47,902 bases of DNA from Gallionella sp. (GTDB lineage Bacteria > Pseudomonadota > Gammaproteobacteria > Burkholderiales > Gallionellaceae): NCBI GenBank assembly GCA_028688275.1, contig JAQTYN010000022.1, positions 1 through 47,902 on the forward strand, given 5' to 3'. The translations under genes were made by a program, and so were the position numbers. Below are positions 1 through 7,830 of the stretch, piece after piece; the first letter of the stretch is position 1, and each line of letters begins with the position of its first letter. The notes below the pieces were generated by a model. It did not search any database and was not told where the DNA came from. It worked only from the letters and a program-made list of their open reading frames with translations.

Positions 1-79
1 CAGTGCGACAGCAAAAACGCGTTTAGAAATAGAAACAAAAACACGGGGCAGCGCCGACCAGCTGCATGAAATAGGCGAC

Positions 80-125
80 CCTCTTAAACTAGACACATTA
101 TTGTCTTGACCGAGGGGGCCACTTT
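80..125. mobile_element. IS-like end sequences abutting the truncated Rpn gene
   Basis: Two sequences starting TGTCT face away from each other around a 6-bp spacer: AGACA at 91-95, CATTAT at 96-101, TGTCT at 102-106. The outward-reading arms (TGTCTAGTTTAAGAGGG leftward and TGTCTTGACCGAGGGGG rightward) share most positions, as left and right inverted repeats of one insertion sequence would. The rightward arm coincides with the point where the Rpn reading frame loses its family sequence. No transposase is visible in the window, so this is a remnant or the edge of an element lying to the left. The family cannot be assigned. Confidence 0.3.
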
Positions 126-364
126 AGCTCCACCACAAATCGTTCGCCCGTGGGACTAACGCAACTCAAATCAAAAATCGCGCGGCGATCCAATAAGGTC
201 AAGCCCAAGCGTTCGGTGCGGGTGTATTGCAAATCTTGAATTTGATGTTTTTCGGGCAGCAAGACGTTCAAAAAAGCGATCAACACTTCCTTGTGCGGCT
301 CTTCCCCAAACAGTTTTTTGAAACCGAAGTCAGTGAATGGATTGAGGTATTTGTCTTTCAACAT
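98..364 (-). pseudogene. Truncated Rpn/PD-(D/E)XK nuclease family transposase (N-terminal part)
   Basis: The 88-residue product opens with the typical start of the Rpn (PD-(D/E)XK nuclease family transposase) proteins: YLNPFTDFGFKKLFG, then a helical segment and a D-L-S-C...F-V-V-E-L stretch corresponding to the nuclease core. Full-length members are roughly 250-300 residues. Here the frame ends about 13 residues after the VVEL segment, in sequence that resembles an IS end, so the gene has lost its C-terminal two thirds. Proteins of this family act as DNA endonucleases linked to recombination. This remnant is unlikely to be active. It marks the left edge of the accessory block. Confidence 0.7.
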
Positions 365-609
365 GGCGCGCTCCCGTAGTTCAAACGAGTGCGGATTTTA
401 ACACGTAGAAAAGTAGGGATGCCAAATTCGAACCTTGCGCACGAATGATGAAAAAGGTGGATGCCTTGCGACGAATCCACCTTAATGAGTTTTACAGGCG
501 TTGGGCGGTAAAGCGCATGCACGCATGATACCCCCGTTATAGCGAAGCTGGATACATACGGCGCATTTAACGATTGCGGCTACCGCACTGGAATTCACTC
601 TATCCAGCA
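365..609. other. Intergenic stretch without a recognisable gene
   Basis: About 245 bases lie between the start of the Rpn remnant and the end of the nSTAND gene. I see no open frame with family character, no strong hairpin followed by a T run, and no RNA gene. It should hold the promoter of the Rpn remnant and the 3' end of the three-gene operon transcript. Confidence 0.4.
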
Positions 610-2793
610 TCACTCTTGCTGTCGAATTTTTGAAAGAGGAAATTCAACTTCAACAGATGGCAATTTTGAGTCGAGACGCCATTTAATTACGCTTTCTTTG
701 AATTTCTCTTGATCGTCATCATATATGGGAAAGCCAGGCGCATTGCGGATTATAATTTTTTTTAATTTTCTCATATACTTAACTTGCTCAACATTAAACG
801 AACCGAGCAACTCCGCACCAAAGATCAACGACTCTAATCTTTCTAGTTTTCTCAAGGATGGCAAGTATTTGAGATTCTTGTTATTTGCCACATTTAGCAA
901 TTCCAATTGAGCCAAAGAATCCAATGAAGGAAGTTGTACAAGCGTATTGTTATATCGAATCTCCAGCGATTGTAATTTAGCTAAGCCTTCCAAAGAAGGA
1001 ATACCTTCAAGTTGATTGTTAAATACAATTTCAAGCTTTCGTAGCTCTTTTAACTGATGGAATGTGGGCAATTCAGACAATGCACTATTGTCACTAAGTG
1101 CTAGAGTTTGCAATCCGCTTAATCCATCAAAAGAAGATATTTTCTGTAGATCAATGTTTCTTCGAATCTCTAACGTGTGCAATTTGGACAACGGCCCCAA
1201 CAACGGCAACTCTTTGATGTCACAGTCCTTGATTTTGAGCAACTGCAATTGCCCTATCTGCCTAATGTAAGGAAAGTATTTACTTGACCAAGAACTATCT
1301 TTATCCGCAATTACCAGTGAAGATTCATCATTTTGGGACGTGAACATTGCGCCATTTTTACTCAAAGTTTTACTAGCTGAATCAGCTCTAAATTCCAAAT
1401 ACTCAGGATAAGCAAACAAAACTATCAGCCAAAGTGCTATCGCAACATATGTCAACTTTGGCAATAGTTTCTTCCACCAAGTCAAACGTAACCGCCAAAC
1501 TAACCCAGACAGTAAGCGAGCAATAAAATCATGTGAGATTTCCCATACACCCTTCTCAAATTCCCGTGTTAATCCTTTTCCAGATAAATAAATTAAGCAC
1601 CCTCTCACCAAACCACTACTCAAATGTGTGAGCTTCTCCAACTCCGCTTCACTTCTATGCAATCTTGTTCCCGTATCGCTTAACAACTTGGCGATTAACA
1701 TTGGCGCACAACCACTAGGTTCATGCAAAGCTTCTTGCAAATAAGCGCGTATCAACTGTCCAGCCCGAACTTTTTTTAAACGACCTCCGTCACTAAACCA
1801 CGCTAGAACTATACCTAAAATATTCAGAGTAATTGGTCTAATCAATCCTCGACTTTCTTCCAGCTCAATGGCTTCACTTAATACCTTTTCAAGCAATGCC
1901 TGATCAAGATTTAATCCAGAACACTGTAAAAACTGCCTTGCATTGGCAAGTGCAAATGGGCTGACATCGAACAAATTATCCTGCTTAAATTCATACCTTT
2001 CTGGCAAAGCCAAATCAGACAACTTACCAATGTAATCAGTACGCAGAACCACTAAAAAATGAAGGTTGCGAGGAAACTCGTCATCTAGTTCAGACAATAA
2101 CTCTCGTAAAAGTAAGTGGGGCGAATTGTTCTGCAAAACAATAAACTCTTCAAACTGATCAAAAACAACTAATAGTTTTTCCTTTCTCAAATAGGAACAA
2201 GCTTCTTGCAAACAACCAGCTAAAGTTAATTTTTGTTTAGGGGGAGTCTTCCAGATGATGTTAGGTTTTTTTAGTTCTTGCTCTAAAATTTGAAGTGCGT
2301 TGTGGAAACTACGAATTACCAATACACGATAACCCTTTCTTTGCAGCTCTGGAATCACAAATGCTTGTAACAATGAGGATTTACCAGAGCCAGATAATCC
2401 TGTAAGGTATGACCACGGAGATTTGGCTTGCAGTAGCCAATTGAGTACCTTTTCGTGCATTTTGTCCGCACGATGGAAAATACCATAATCCGTTGCTTCG
2501 TATGGTTGTAAACGAAAATAATCTGCATGAGTCACTTTACCGCTAATACCCAATTCGATTAGTTTCTTAATTTGCTGTTCTTTGTACCAAGAAGGAAGAA
2601 CCTCGAATAGCAATAAAAACAAAAAAGGGACGCCGACCAGTGCATAAAGATACTCACTTTGTACTTTCACTACATCATGGAGGGTGTACCAACTTCCAGC
2701 CGCAGCACCTAATGTGAGTAAATAAAGGTCAAATTTTTTGACCAAAGTAACAGCACGATCAAGTAGACCTGACCCCTCTTGAATTTCACTCAT
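610..2793 (-). CDS. Membrane-anchored nSTAND-type NTPase with C-terminal leucine-rich repeats
   Basis: The 727-residue protein has two hydrophobic segments near the N-terminus (about 22-38 and 48-65), then a STAND-like NTPase core: Walker A GLSGSGKS at 132-139, Walker B LLVVFDQFEE at about 207-216, a sensor-type LRTD at 250-253, and a winged-helix segment ending in WEISHDFIARLL (about 418-428). A third membrane segment lies at about 447-463. It is followed by some eight leucine-rich repeats (about 515-700). If the N-terminus is cytoplasmic, the NTPase faces the cytoplasm and the repeats face the periplasm. STAND proteins are signal-dependent switches, many acting in defence or programmed death; that role is an inference here. 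The gene starts 13 bases after the propeller gene with an AGG about 10 bases before ATG, so it is the third gene of the operon. Base composition looks AT-rich compared with the dcw genes. Confidence 0.8.
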   Translation of the reverse strand: MSEIQEGSGLLDRAVTLVKKFDLYLLTLGAAAGSWYTLHDVVKVQSEYLYALVGVPFLFLLLFEVLPSWYKEQQIKKLIELGISGKVTHADYFRLQPYEATDYGIFHRADKMHEKVLNWLLQAKSPWSYLTGLSGSGKSSLLQAFVIPELQRKGYRVLVIRSFHNALQILEQELKKPNIIWKTPPKQKLTLAGCLQEACSYLRKEKLLVVFDQFEEFIVLQNNSPHLLLRELLSELDDEFPRNLHFLVVLRTDYIGKLSDLALPERYEFKQDNLFDVSPFALANARQFLQCSGLNLDQALLEKVLSEAIELEESRGLIRPITLNILGIVLAWFSDGGRLKKVRAGQLIRAYLQEALHEPSGCAPMLIAKLLSDTGTRLHRSEAELEKLTHLSSGLVRGCLIYLSGKGLTREFEKGVWEISHDFIARLLSGLVWRLRLTWWKKLLPKLTYVAIALWLIVLFAYPEYLEFRADSASKTLSKNGAMFTSQNDESSLVIADKDSSWSSKYFPYIRQIGQLQLLKIKDCDIKELPLLGPLSKLHTLEIRRNIDLQKISSFDGLSGLQTLALSDNSALSELPTFHQLKELRKLEIVFNNQLEGIPSLEGLAKLQSLEIRYNNTLVQLPSLDSLAQLELLNVANNKNLKYLPSLRKLERLESLIFGAELLGSFNVEQVKYMRKLKKIIIRNAPGFPIYDDDQEKFKESVIKWRLDSKLPSVEVEFPLSKIRQQE

Positions 2794-2806
2794 ATATCAA
2801 TACCTG

Positions 2807-4030
2807 TTAACGTTGTGGTCTACGAACTTTATTTCCAGAAATGCTATTGCCAGAAGATTTTTTTATGGTAGGGAACTTTAATGCAGGGAGTGTCGCTAGC
2901 TTAATAATGGTATAAACAGACTCATTCATCCTTCGTTTTGCACTGTCTTGTGAGGATGAAATTGCCAGTAATTCACTATCATCATCATGTACAACAAGCA
3001 TTGTGTCATCGTCCAAAAATGCGATACCTTCCGCCTTGTGCCCAAATCTGAATGTTGCTTTATGAAGATTGTTAGCTAATGACAATGAAAACTTATCTGG
3101 CATTGCATCTTTGTCAAAGCCAATAGACCATAAATAGGCATTCAGTGATTTTTTACCTTCTTTCTCTTCTTCTTCACTCGTCAGGAAATATAATCTTTGA
3201 TCTTTAGCGTTATAGTCCATCCCTGATAATCCAACAAAACTACCCATTACACTCTTTATCTCTTTCCCTAAATCAATAATCACCTTGAACGGGACAGATG
3301 AATCTACAAAAATTTTACCGTCATGTTCAGCATATTTTGATTCAATCAAAATTGCTCCATATTTAAAAGATTTATAGCTTTCACCATATTCTCGGATACC
3401 GAAGATAAGTCGATTGTCAGGCAAGGTAGCGAGCCCTTCAACCTTGAAGTATGCCACTTCGTACCCAAAATGAACGTTGATTGCCTTATTTAGAAGCTCT
3501 CTTATGGTCAGCTTATTTTCTACATTGGCATTATCCAGAACCACTTCAAACTCGCTATCACTGGGCTCTGAGGCAACCCAACCAACCAGCATATTGTATC
3601 CGTCGCTAGGTCGGTCAAATGCAGTCGTTGCGATAGCATATTTGCCATCCGTTGTTAATGTCATGTCCTCAAATTTAGTGGCTTGTTTTGAGCTGGGTGT
3701 CGCAAGACAACCTCTAGGACGTATTGAAAAACTGCGATCAATATCAAAGTCTATAACTGAGGAACGTTCTTTTTGAGTGGGTGGTTTATCGTTGATCACG
3801 ATCCCTCTGTGTATAAATCCACCTTGTTCATCCTTAATAACCACAACCCCTGATAACTCACATTTTTGATCGACATCTCCAGAGCATTTAATGACACCAC
3901 TTTTCAACACATCAACATAGAAATCATCAATCGCATTAGCTGAGAAAGAAGGTAACCAGAGCAACAATGCAAAGCACGAATACGCTGCTCTATTATGTAG
4001 CGTTATAAAACTATGATGTGCATTCGGCAT
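2807..4030 (-). CDS. Exported beta-propeller protein, phytase/esterase-like or DUF3616-like
   Basis: The 407-residue product begins with a hydrophobic segment (about residues 16-33, ending SANA) that reads as a Sec signal peptide. The rest carries repeated strand motifs typical of phytase-like or esterase-like beta-propellers: KFEDMTLTTDGKYAIAT, KVEGLATLPDNRLIFGIR, GLSGMDYNAKDQRLYFL and KAEGIAFLDDDTMLVVHDDD. The recurring (V/A)EG(L/I)A element and acidic loops suggest metal or phosphate-ester handling, but no catalytic residues can be assigned by eye. The last 20 residues are basic. It is the middle gene of a three-gene operon, 32 bases after the Ppx-like gene and 13 bases before the nSTAND gene, which suggests a periplasmic partner of both. 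Enzyme or sensor cannot be decided. Confidence 0.65.
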   Translation of the reverse strand: MPNAHHSFITLHNRAAYSCFALLLWLPSFSANAIDDFYVDVLKSGVIKCSGDVDQKCELSGVVVIKDEQGGFIHRGIVINDKPPTQKERSSVIDFDIDRSFSIRPRGCLATPSSKQATKFEDMTLTTDGKYAIATTAFDRPSDGYNMLVGWVASEPSDSEFEVVLDNANVENKLTIRELLNKAINVHFGYEVAYFKVEGLATLPDNRLIFGIREYGESYKSFKYGAILIESKYAEHDGKIFVDSSVPFKVIIDLGKEIKSVMGSFVGLSGMDYNAKDQRLYFLTSEEEEKEGKKSLNAYLWSIGFDKDAMPDKFSLSLANNLHKATFRFGHKAEGIAFLDDDTMLVVHDDDSELLAISSSQDSAKRRMNESVYTIIKLATLPALKFPTIKKSSGNSISGNKVRRPQR

Positions 4031-4062
4031 AACTTTTTACCATTTTAATATGTTTTAACGTA

Positions 4063-5100
4063 TTACTTATTTACGCCGTTATATTGCGCGAACATATAAC
4101 CAACCACCCACCCACCCTCGCGAGGAAAGATAATTTTACGTCTATCACCGCCTAAGTCCTTTAGCATTAAAGTCAAAATGGTTGTGCCAGATTGCAAATC
4201 TTCAGGGGTGAATACATCCATAATCTTGGTGATGGTCTTTTCGGCATTTGGACTGATATTATTTGGATTGTAGTCACGATCCAACAATTGTCTGTTAAGT
4301 GTCATTATTTCGGATAACTTTAGCGTTACGTACTGCTTCTCAATATCTTGTGGTCTCGCCATATTGGCGGCAGCCCAAGAAGCACCGCCCACGATGTAGA
4401 TACGTCTATTGAGATTTGCCAAACCAGGCTTATCCTGTATCGCTTTTCTCAAAGGTGACCCAACATCACTATTGTAAAGAGCTGTTAAATTGTCTTTGAA
4501 ATTGCCAGATGCCATCGCAGCTTCTTTCAGAGTCACCGTCCCATATTTGAGAGTAACAGATTCAAATCCATTAGCATTTGACGTGGAATACCCCAGCTTG
4601 GTATTTCCGCTACCGATGTCAATTAAAATTGAACCACTCATTTTGCTTTGTGGAACACAGGATAGTAGTCCGTAATAGATTTCCTCAGACCCTGATATGT
4701 AGCGTATATCTTGACCCGTAATATCTCGGATAGCTTTTTCTAGAGCTATCCTGCTACTTTTGCTAATTTTTTCAAATGAAGAGGATGACACAATCACAAT
4801 AAATTGTGGGTCAAGCAACTTTAATTGACGAAATAGCGTATCTACGGCTTTGGTTGTCTCTTCAATCTTTTCTGTCTTTAGGTTTCCGTCCACCACGCCC
4901 GACATAATTGTGGGATTGATTTTCTGGTCAAAAATCTTTTTCGCAACATACTGCCCTTCGTTGTCGAATCCAGAAATTTGGTACGCAACAGCTTTTATAC
5001 CCTTAGAGCCAATTTCTATAGCTGACACAACCTTGTTGTCGGCAATAGCAACACCAATATTCGTAACTAGTAATAAACAAAAGATCAAAAATTTCCTCAC
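4063..5100 (-). CDS. Exported Ppx/GppA-fold (actin-like phosphatase) protein
   Basis: The GTG at 5100 is chosen because AAGGGA stands about 7 bases upstream and the product then opens with a classic signal peptide (MRKFLIFCLLLVTNIGVAIA); a TTG further upstream lacks both. The mature part has the Ppx/GppA motif order: phosphate-loop 1 as AIEIGSKGIK (usual AIDLGSNS), a SSSSFEKI stretch (usual ATSALRDA), YISGSEEIYYGLL matching the catalytic ISGxEEA segment, ILIDIGSGNTKLGY (usual DIGGGSTE), and VGGASWAAANM. The length (345 residues) equals the exopolyphosphatase core without the HD-type C-terminal domain. Family members are normally cytoplasmic enzymes cutting polyphosphate or pppGpp, so a secreted version is odd. 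The altered Asp and Gly in the loops leave open whether it is catalytic or only a binding protein. First gene of the operon. Confidence 0.65.
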   Translation of the reverse strand: MRKFLIFCLLLVTNIGVAIADNKVVSAIEIGSKGIKAVAYQISGFDNEGQYVAKKIFDQKINPTIMSGVVDGNLKTEKIEETTKAVDTLFRQLKLLDPQFIVIVSSSSFEKISKSSRIALEKAIRDITGQDIRYISGSEEIYYGLLSCVPQSKMSGSILIDIGSGNTKLGYSTSNANGFESVTLKYGTVTLKEAAMASGNFKDNLTALYNSDVGSPLRKAIQDKPGLANLNRRIYIVGGASWAAANMARPQDIEKQYVTLKLSEIMTLNRQLLDRDYNPNNISPNAEKTITKIMDVFTPEDLQSGTTILTLMLKDLGGDRRKIIFPREGGWVVGYMFAQYNGVNK

Positions 5101-5131
5101 GACAATTCCCTTATGGTTAGTATATTTTAAA

Positions 5132-5155
5132 CACCACTTATACTTGTAAGTGGTG
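5132..5155. promoter_or_regulatory. Perfect 9-bp inverted repeat in the promoter of the Ppx/propeller/nSTAND operon
   Basis: CACCACTTA (5132-5140) and TAAGTGGTG (5147-5155) are perfect arms around TACTTG. The site lies 31-55 bases upstream of the GTG start at 5100. On the minus strand a TTACAA / 17 bases / AATATA promoter-like pair overlaps it, so binding of a protein here would affect transcription. The half-site TGTAAGTG recurs in the palindrome at 5276-5300. It could also form a hairpin in the leader RNA. Confidence 0.5.
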
Positions 5156-5275
5156 GACAAGGTAAATAATCACCGCCAAGTTTTAGTGTATTCTTTAGCC
5201 TCGGCTATTGCTATCCGTACCTATAAAAATAGGCGTATTTTCTGTAGGTGCTCAATTGATTGCGCTCCAACGTCT

Positions 5276-5300
5276 ATCACCTACATTTTATGTAAGTGAT
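5276..5300. promoter_or_regulatory. Second palindrome with the same TGTAAGTG half-site
   Basis: ATCAC-C-TACAT-TTT-ATGTA-A-GTGAT is an inverted repeat with 5+5 matched bases per arm and a single mismatch pair. Its right half TGTAAGTG is the same as in the palindrome at 5132-5155, about 145 bases away. Two sites sharing a half-site upstream of one operon suggest a pair of operators for one regulator. No regulator gene is adjacent. Confidence 0.35.
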
Positions 5301-5349
5301 AATGCACGAAAAACCTCAAATCAGTCGCTCATTATCAATGGTCCAAATA

Positions 5350-5379
5350 AAAAGTCCAGCCCCTCTAACACCTTTAGAG
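5350..5379 (-). terminator. Weak terminator-like hairpin after the GT-like gene
   Basis: Read on the minus strand, CTCTAA-AGGTG-TTAGAG is followed by GGGGCTGGAC and then TTTTTATTT. The six-pair stem is weak and lies about 130 bases beyond the stop codon at 5512, and the T run is not directly at the stem base. It is the only candidate end for the dcw-side transcript before the accessory operon. Confidence 0.25.
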
Positions 5380-5511
5380 CAGACTAGAATGTTCATTTAT
5401 TGATCAATCCTGACTTGGGTTTAACACAATCCCAACATCATACTGATGCCATGCCAAACAATCGCAACTCAAGCTGATTTTCGGTCTGTTAGGGTTGCCT
5501 CTTTTTGTCAA

Positions 5512-6594
5512 TCACATTTTGTCCAAAGCCAACTTTATAGCTATCCACTCCACCACTTGCTCCGCACCCGTTGGGACAATCAGCTCAGGTCGAGGGGTTG
5601 CCCAGATTTCAGCCAAGCTGGCAGCCAAATCACCATGCTGCAATGCAGCGGGGGTCACTTCTCGGCACACGCCGTGCTGTTGCAACCAGGCAATTAGGGC
5701 GGGGGATTCTGGCCAATCGGGGCGAGAGGCGTATAAGATGGGTATGCCGCTGGCGGTGGCTTCGACAAAACTGCCGTAGCCAGGTTTGGTGAGCAGGGCA
5801 TCGCTGCTGGCGAGTACATCGCTAAAACTCATCTGCAAGTCGTCAAACACGATGGCATCAGGATGATCTACCTGCCAAGCGCGCTGCACCAACCAGCGCA
5901 CGCCCGCGATGCGCGGCCATTGTTCAATGGGCAAACGACTGGCAATTCCGCCCAAACTCACCAGCACCAGTTTTTCATCTTGGGATAAATTCAAAAGCGA
6001 ATTGAGTTCGTCCCGTCGATTCGTCCCTATGTCGGCAATGGGGGCGACCGCCAAACGATTCGCCAAATCTGCCATCTCCATACTGGGCGTGGTGCGCAGA
6101 AAAGCATCGGCATGGGCATAACACGTTTGAATTTGCTGGGCGATCTGGTCTTCGCCACAGGTGTGACGATAAATGTCCGCCCAGTTGAGCGAACACAGTG
6201 CCGCATTGGCAATGCCCGCCCGTTGCGCGCCTGCCAAGGGCAAATAGCCGACATTGGAAAACACCAGATCCGCCTGTAATTCTCGCAAAAGTGCCGCCTC
6301 GGCCGATACTTTTGCCTTCCAATCGCGATGAAACTGCTGATACGCCGCACGGCTTTGCGCCACATCCACCTCGGTCGCGGACACCATGACCATGCCGATG
6401 TCTCCCTGACTGAGCAAATGGGTAAACGGCGCGCGAATGCGGGAACGCAGGTGTGCTATGGGGACGGTCGAGCGCACGGTGATGCGTATCGCGGGACAGC
6501 GCGCGTGCAAGGCATTCAAAATCGGGGCGGTTTGGGCGACATGACCAAAGCCATGACCAGAAATGGAAACAACGAGATGAGGGGGACGGGACAT
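5512..6594 (-). CDS. GT-B-like glycosyltransferase family protein (MurG/UGT-like fold)
   Basis: The 360-residue protein opens with LVVSISGHGFGHVAQTAPILNAL, the glycine/histidine loop of GT-B nucleotide-sugar enzymes and of the N-terminal part of L-arabinokinase-like proteins. The second half has LVSLGG (about 212-217) and a typical donor-binding region with DALLTKPGYGSFVEATASGIPILYASRPDWPE, resembling the GG(x)T/E-A-x-xxG-P motif of MurG and UDP-glycosyltransferases. Donor and acceptor cannot be told. It follows lpxC on the same strand after about 140 bases containing a repeat, so it may be cotranscribed at the end of the dcw-lpxC unit or separate. No signal peptide is present, so it should act in the cytoplasm or at the inner face of the membrane. 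Confidence 0.6.
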   Translation of the reverse strand: MSRPPHLVVSISGHGFGHVAQTAPILNALHARCPAIRITVRSTVPIAHLRSRIRAPFTHLLSQGDIGMVMVSATEVDVAQSRAAYQQFHRDWKAKVSAEAALLRELQADLVFSNVGYLPLAGAQRAGIANAALCSLNWADIYRHTCGEDQIAQQIQTCYAHADAFLRTTPSMEMADLANRLAVAPIADIGTNRRDELNSLLNLSQDEKLVLVSLGGIASRLPIEQWPRIAGVRWLVQRAWQVDHPDAIVFDDLQMSFSDVLASSDALLTKPGYGSFVEATASGIPILYASRPDWPESPALIAWLQQHGVCREVTPAALQHGDLAASLAEIWATPRPELIVPTGAEQVVEWIAIKLALDKM

Positions 6595-6684
6595 GGGGTG
6601 GATATAGGGTTATTCCGTATTCATTTCAATTGTAGGATGCATTCTATGCGCCTTTCGAGTAATGAAATTCACGCCTACGGCGCA

Positions 6685-6724
6685 CCCTCTCCCCTAGCCC
6701 CTCTCCCGTAAACGGGTGAGGGGA
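6685..6724. repeat. Intergenic palindromic repeat, copy A (CCCTCTCCC type)
   Basis: A 40-base element with the hairpin CCCCTCTCCCGT-AA-ACGGGTGAGGGG sits just downstream of lpxC. A near-identical copy in the same orientation sits just upstream of lpxC at 7741-7780. The elements are short, non-coding and palindromic, as REP-type sequences are. Confidence 0.7.
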
Positions 6725-6733
6725 TCTAATTGT

Positions 6734-7645
6734 TCAAGCCATCTGCAACTGTAGCCGTAAAAAGGCAGGAGCCTCTTCGTTGGTCTCGAACGTGACAAAT
6801 TCCCACGCTTCGTCATCGGCAAGGACGGCGCGGAGTAGGGCGTTGTTGAGGGCGTGTCCTGATTTGTAGCCTGAGAAGGCTCCGATGACGGGATGGCCTA
6901 GCAAATACAGATCACCAATCGCATCGAGGACTTTGTGTTTGACGAATTCATCTTCAAAGCGCAAGCCGTCGGGGTTGAGGACGCGGTAGTCGTCCATGAC
7001 GATGGCGTTATCCAAGCTGCCGCCCAGTGCTAGGCCTTGCGCGCGCATATTTTCCACGTCTTGCATAAAGCCAAACGTGCGGGCGCGGCTGATGTCGTGA
7101 ATATAGGCTTGCTCGCCCAAGTCTATGACGACGTGCTGTTTGGTATTGGCAAACACGGGATGGGCGAAGTTGATGGTGAAGGTGAGTTTGTAGCCATGGT
7201 AAGGTTCAAAGCGCACCCATTTATCACCGTGGTGGACTTCGACTAATTTTTTGATGCGGATAAATTTCTTGGCGGCGGACTGTTCGGTGATGCCCGCTGA
7301 TTGCAACAGGAAGATAAACGTACCCGCGCTGCCGTCCATAATGGGGACTTCGGGGCTGTCTAAATTAATGTAAATGTTGTCCACCCCTAATCCTGCCAAG
7401 GCGGACATCAAATGCTCGATGGTGGCGACGCGCGCGCCGTCTTTTTCCATGCAGGTGGACAGGCGGGTGTCATTAACCAAATCGGCACGCGCAGGGATTT
7501 GGATCACGGGTTTGGTATCCACGCGACAAAACACAATGCCTGTGTTGATGGGCGCGGGGCGTAAACCGAGGGTTACTTTTTGACCGCTGTGCAGACCAAC
7601 ACCCGTTACACGGACAGCGGTTTTGAGCGTGCGTTGTTTGACCAT
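6734..7645 (-). CDS. lpxC: UDP-3-O-acyl-N-acetylglucosamine deacetylase
   Basis: LpxC catalyses the zinc-dependent deacetylation that commits UDP-acyl-GlcNAc to lipid A. The start ATG at 7645 gives [21 protein letters not shown], the family N-terminus; the frame continues upstream without support. The length of 303 residues matches the family (about 305). Zinc ligands are visible in EHLMSALAG and in [16 protein letters not shown] (His and Asp), and the catalytic His in SGHALNN. The sequence resembles betaproteobacterial LpxC closely. It is the last gene of the dcw run, 185 bases after ftsZ, with a palindromic repeat on each side. No good ribosome binding site stands before the ATG, so translation may be weak. 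Confidence 0.97.
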   Translation of the reverse strand: MVKQRTLKTAVRVTGVGLHSGQKVTLGLRPAPINTGIVFCRVDTKPVIQIPARADLVNDTRLSTCMEKDGARVATIEHLMSALAGLGVDNIYINLDSPEVPIMDGSAGTFIFLLQSAGITEQSAAKKFIRIKKLVEVHHGDKWVRFEPYHGYKLTFTINFAHPVFANTKQHVVIDLGEQAYIHDISRARTFGFMQDVENMRAQGLALGGSLDNAIVMDDYRVLNPDGLRFEDEFVKHKVLDAIGDLYLLGHPVIGAFSGYKSGHALNNALLRAVLADDEAWEFVTFETNEEAPAFLRLQLQMA

Positions 7646-7740
7646 TTCAGATAGGGATAAGACGATAGGGAATTCTAAATACACCCATTAAAAAAGATGA
7701 GGGATGAGGTTTAAGAGTATAGGTGGCTACACAACTTATT

Positions 7741-7780
7741 CCCTCTCCCCCGACCCCTCTCCCGTAAACGGGCGAGGGGA
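7741..7780. repeat. Intergenic palindromic repeat, copy B (CCCTCTCCC type)
   Basis: A 40-base copy of the element at 6685-6724 with a few differences (CCCCCGACCC for CCCCTAGCCC, GCGAGG for GTGAGG). It lies between ftsZ and lpxC. On the minus strand the hairpin is not followed by a T run, so intrinsic termination is unlikely, but it may act on mRNA stability between ftsZ and lpxC. Confidence 0.7.
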
Positions 7781-7830
7781 GTCTCAATGTAAAACCAGAC
7801 GCTGATATCGTTGGATTTACGTTGAGCCTG

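Noticed and set aside
5101..5160. Longer start of the Ppx-like gene at TTG 5160
   Set aside because: It crosses the palindrome in the promoter, buries the signal peptide and lacks a ribosome binding site; GTG 5100 has AAGGGA.
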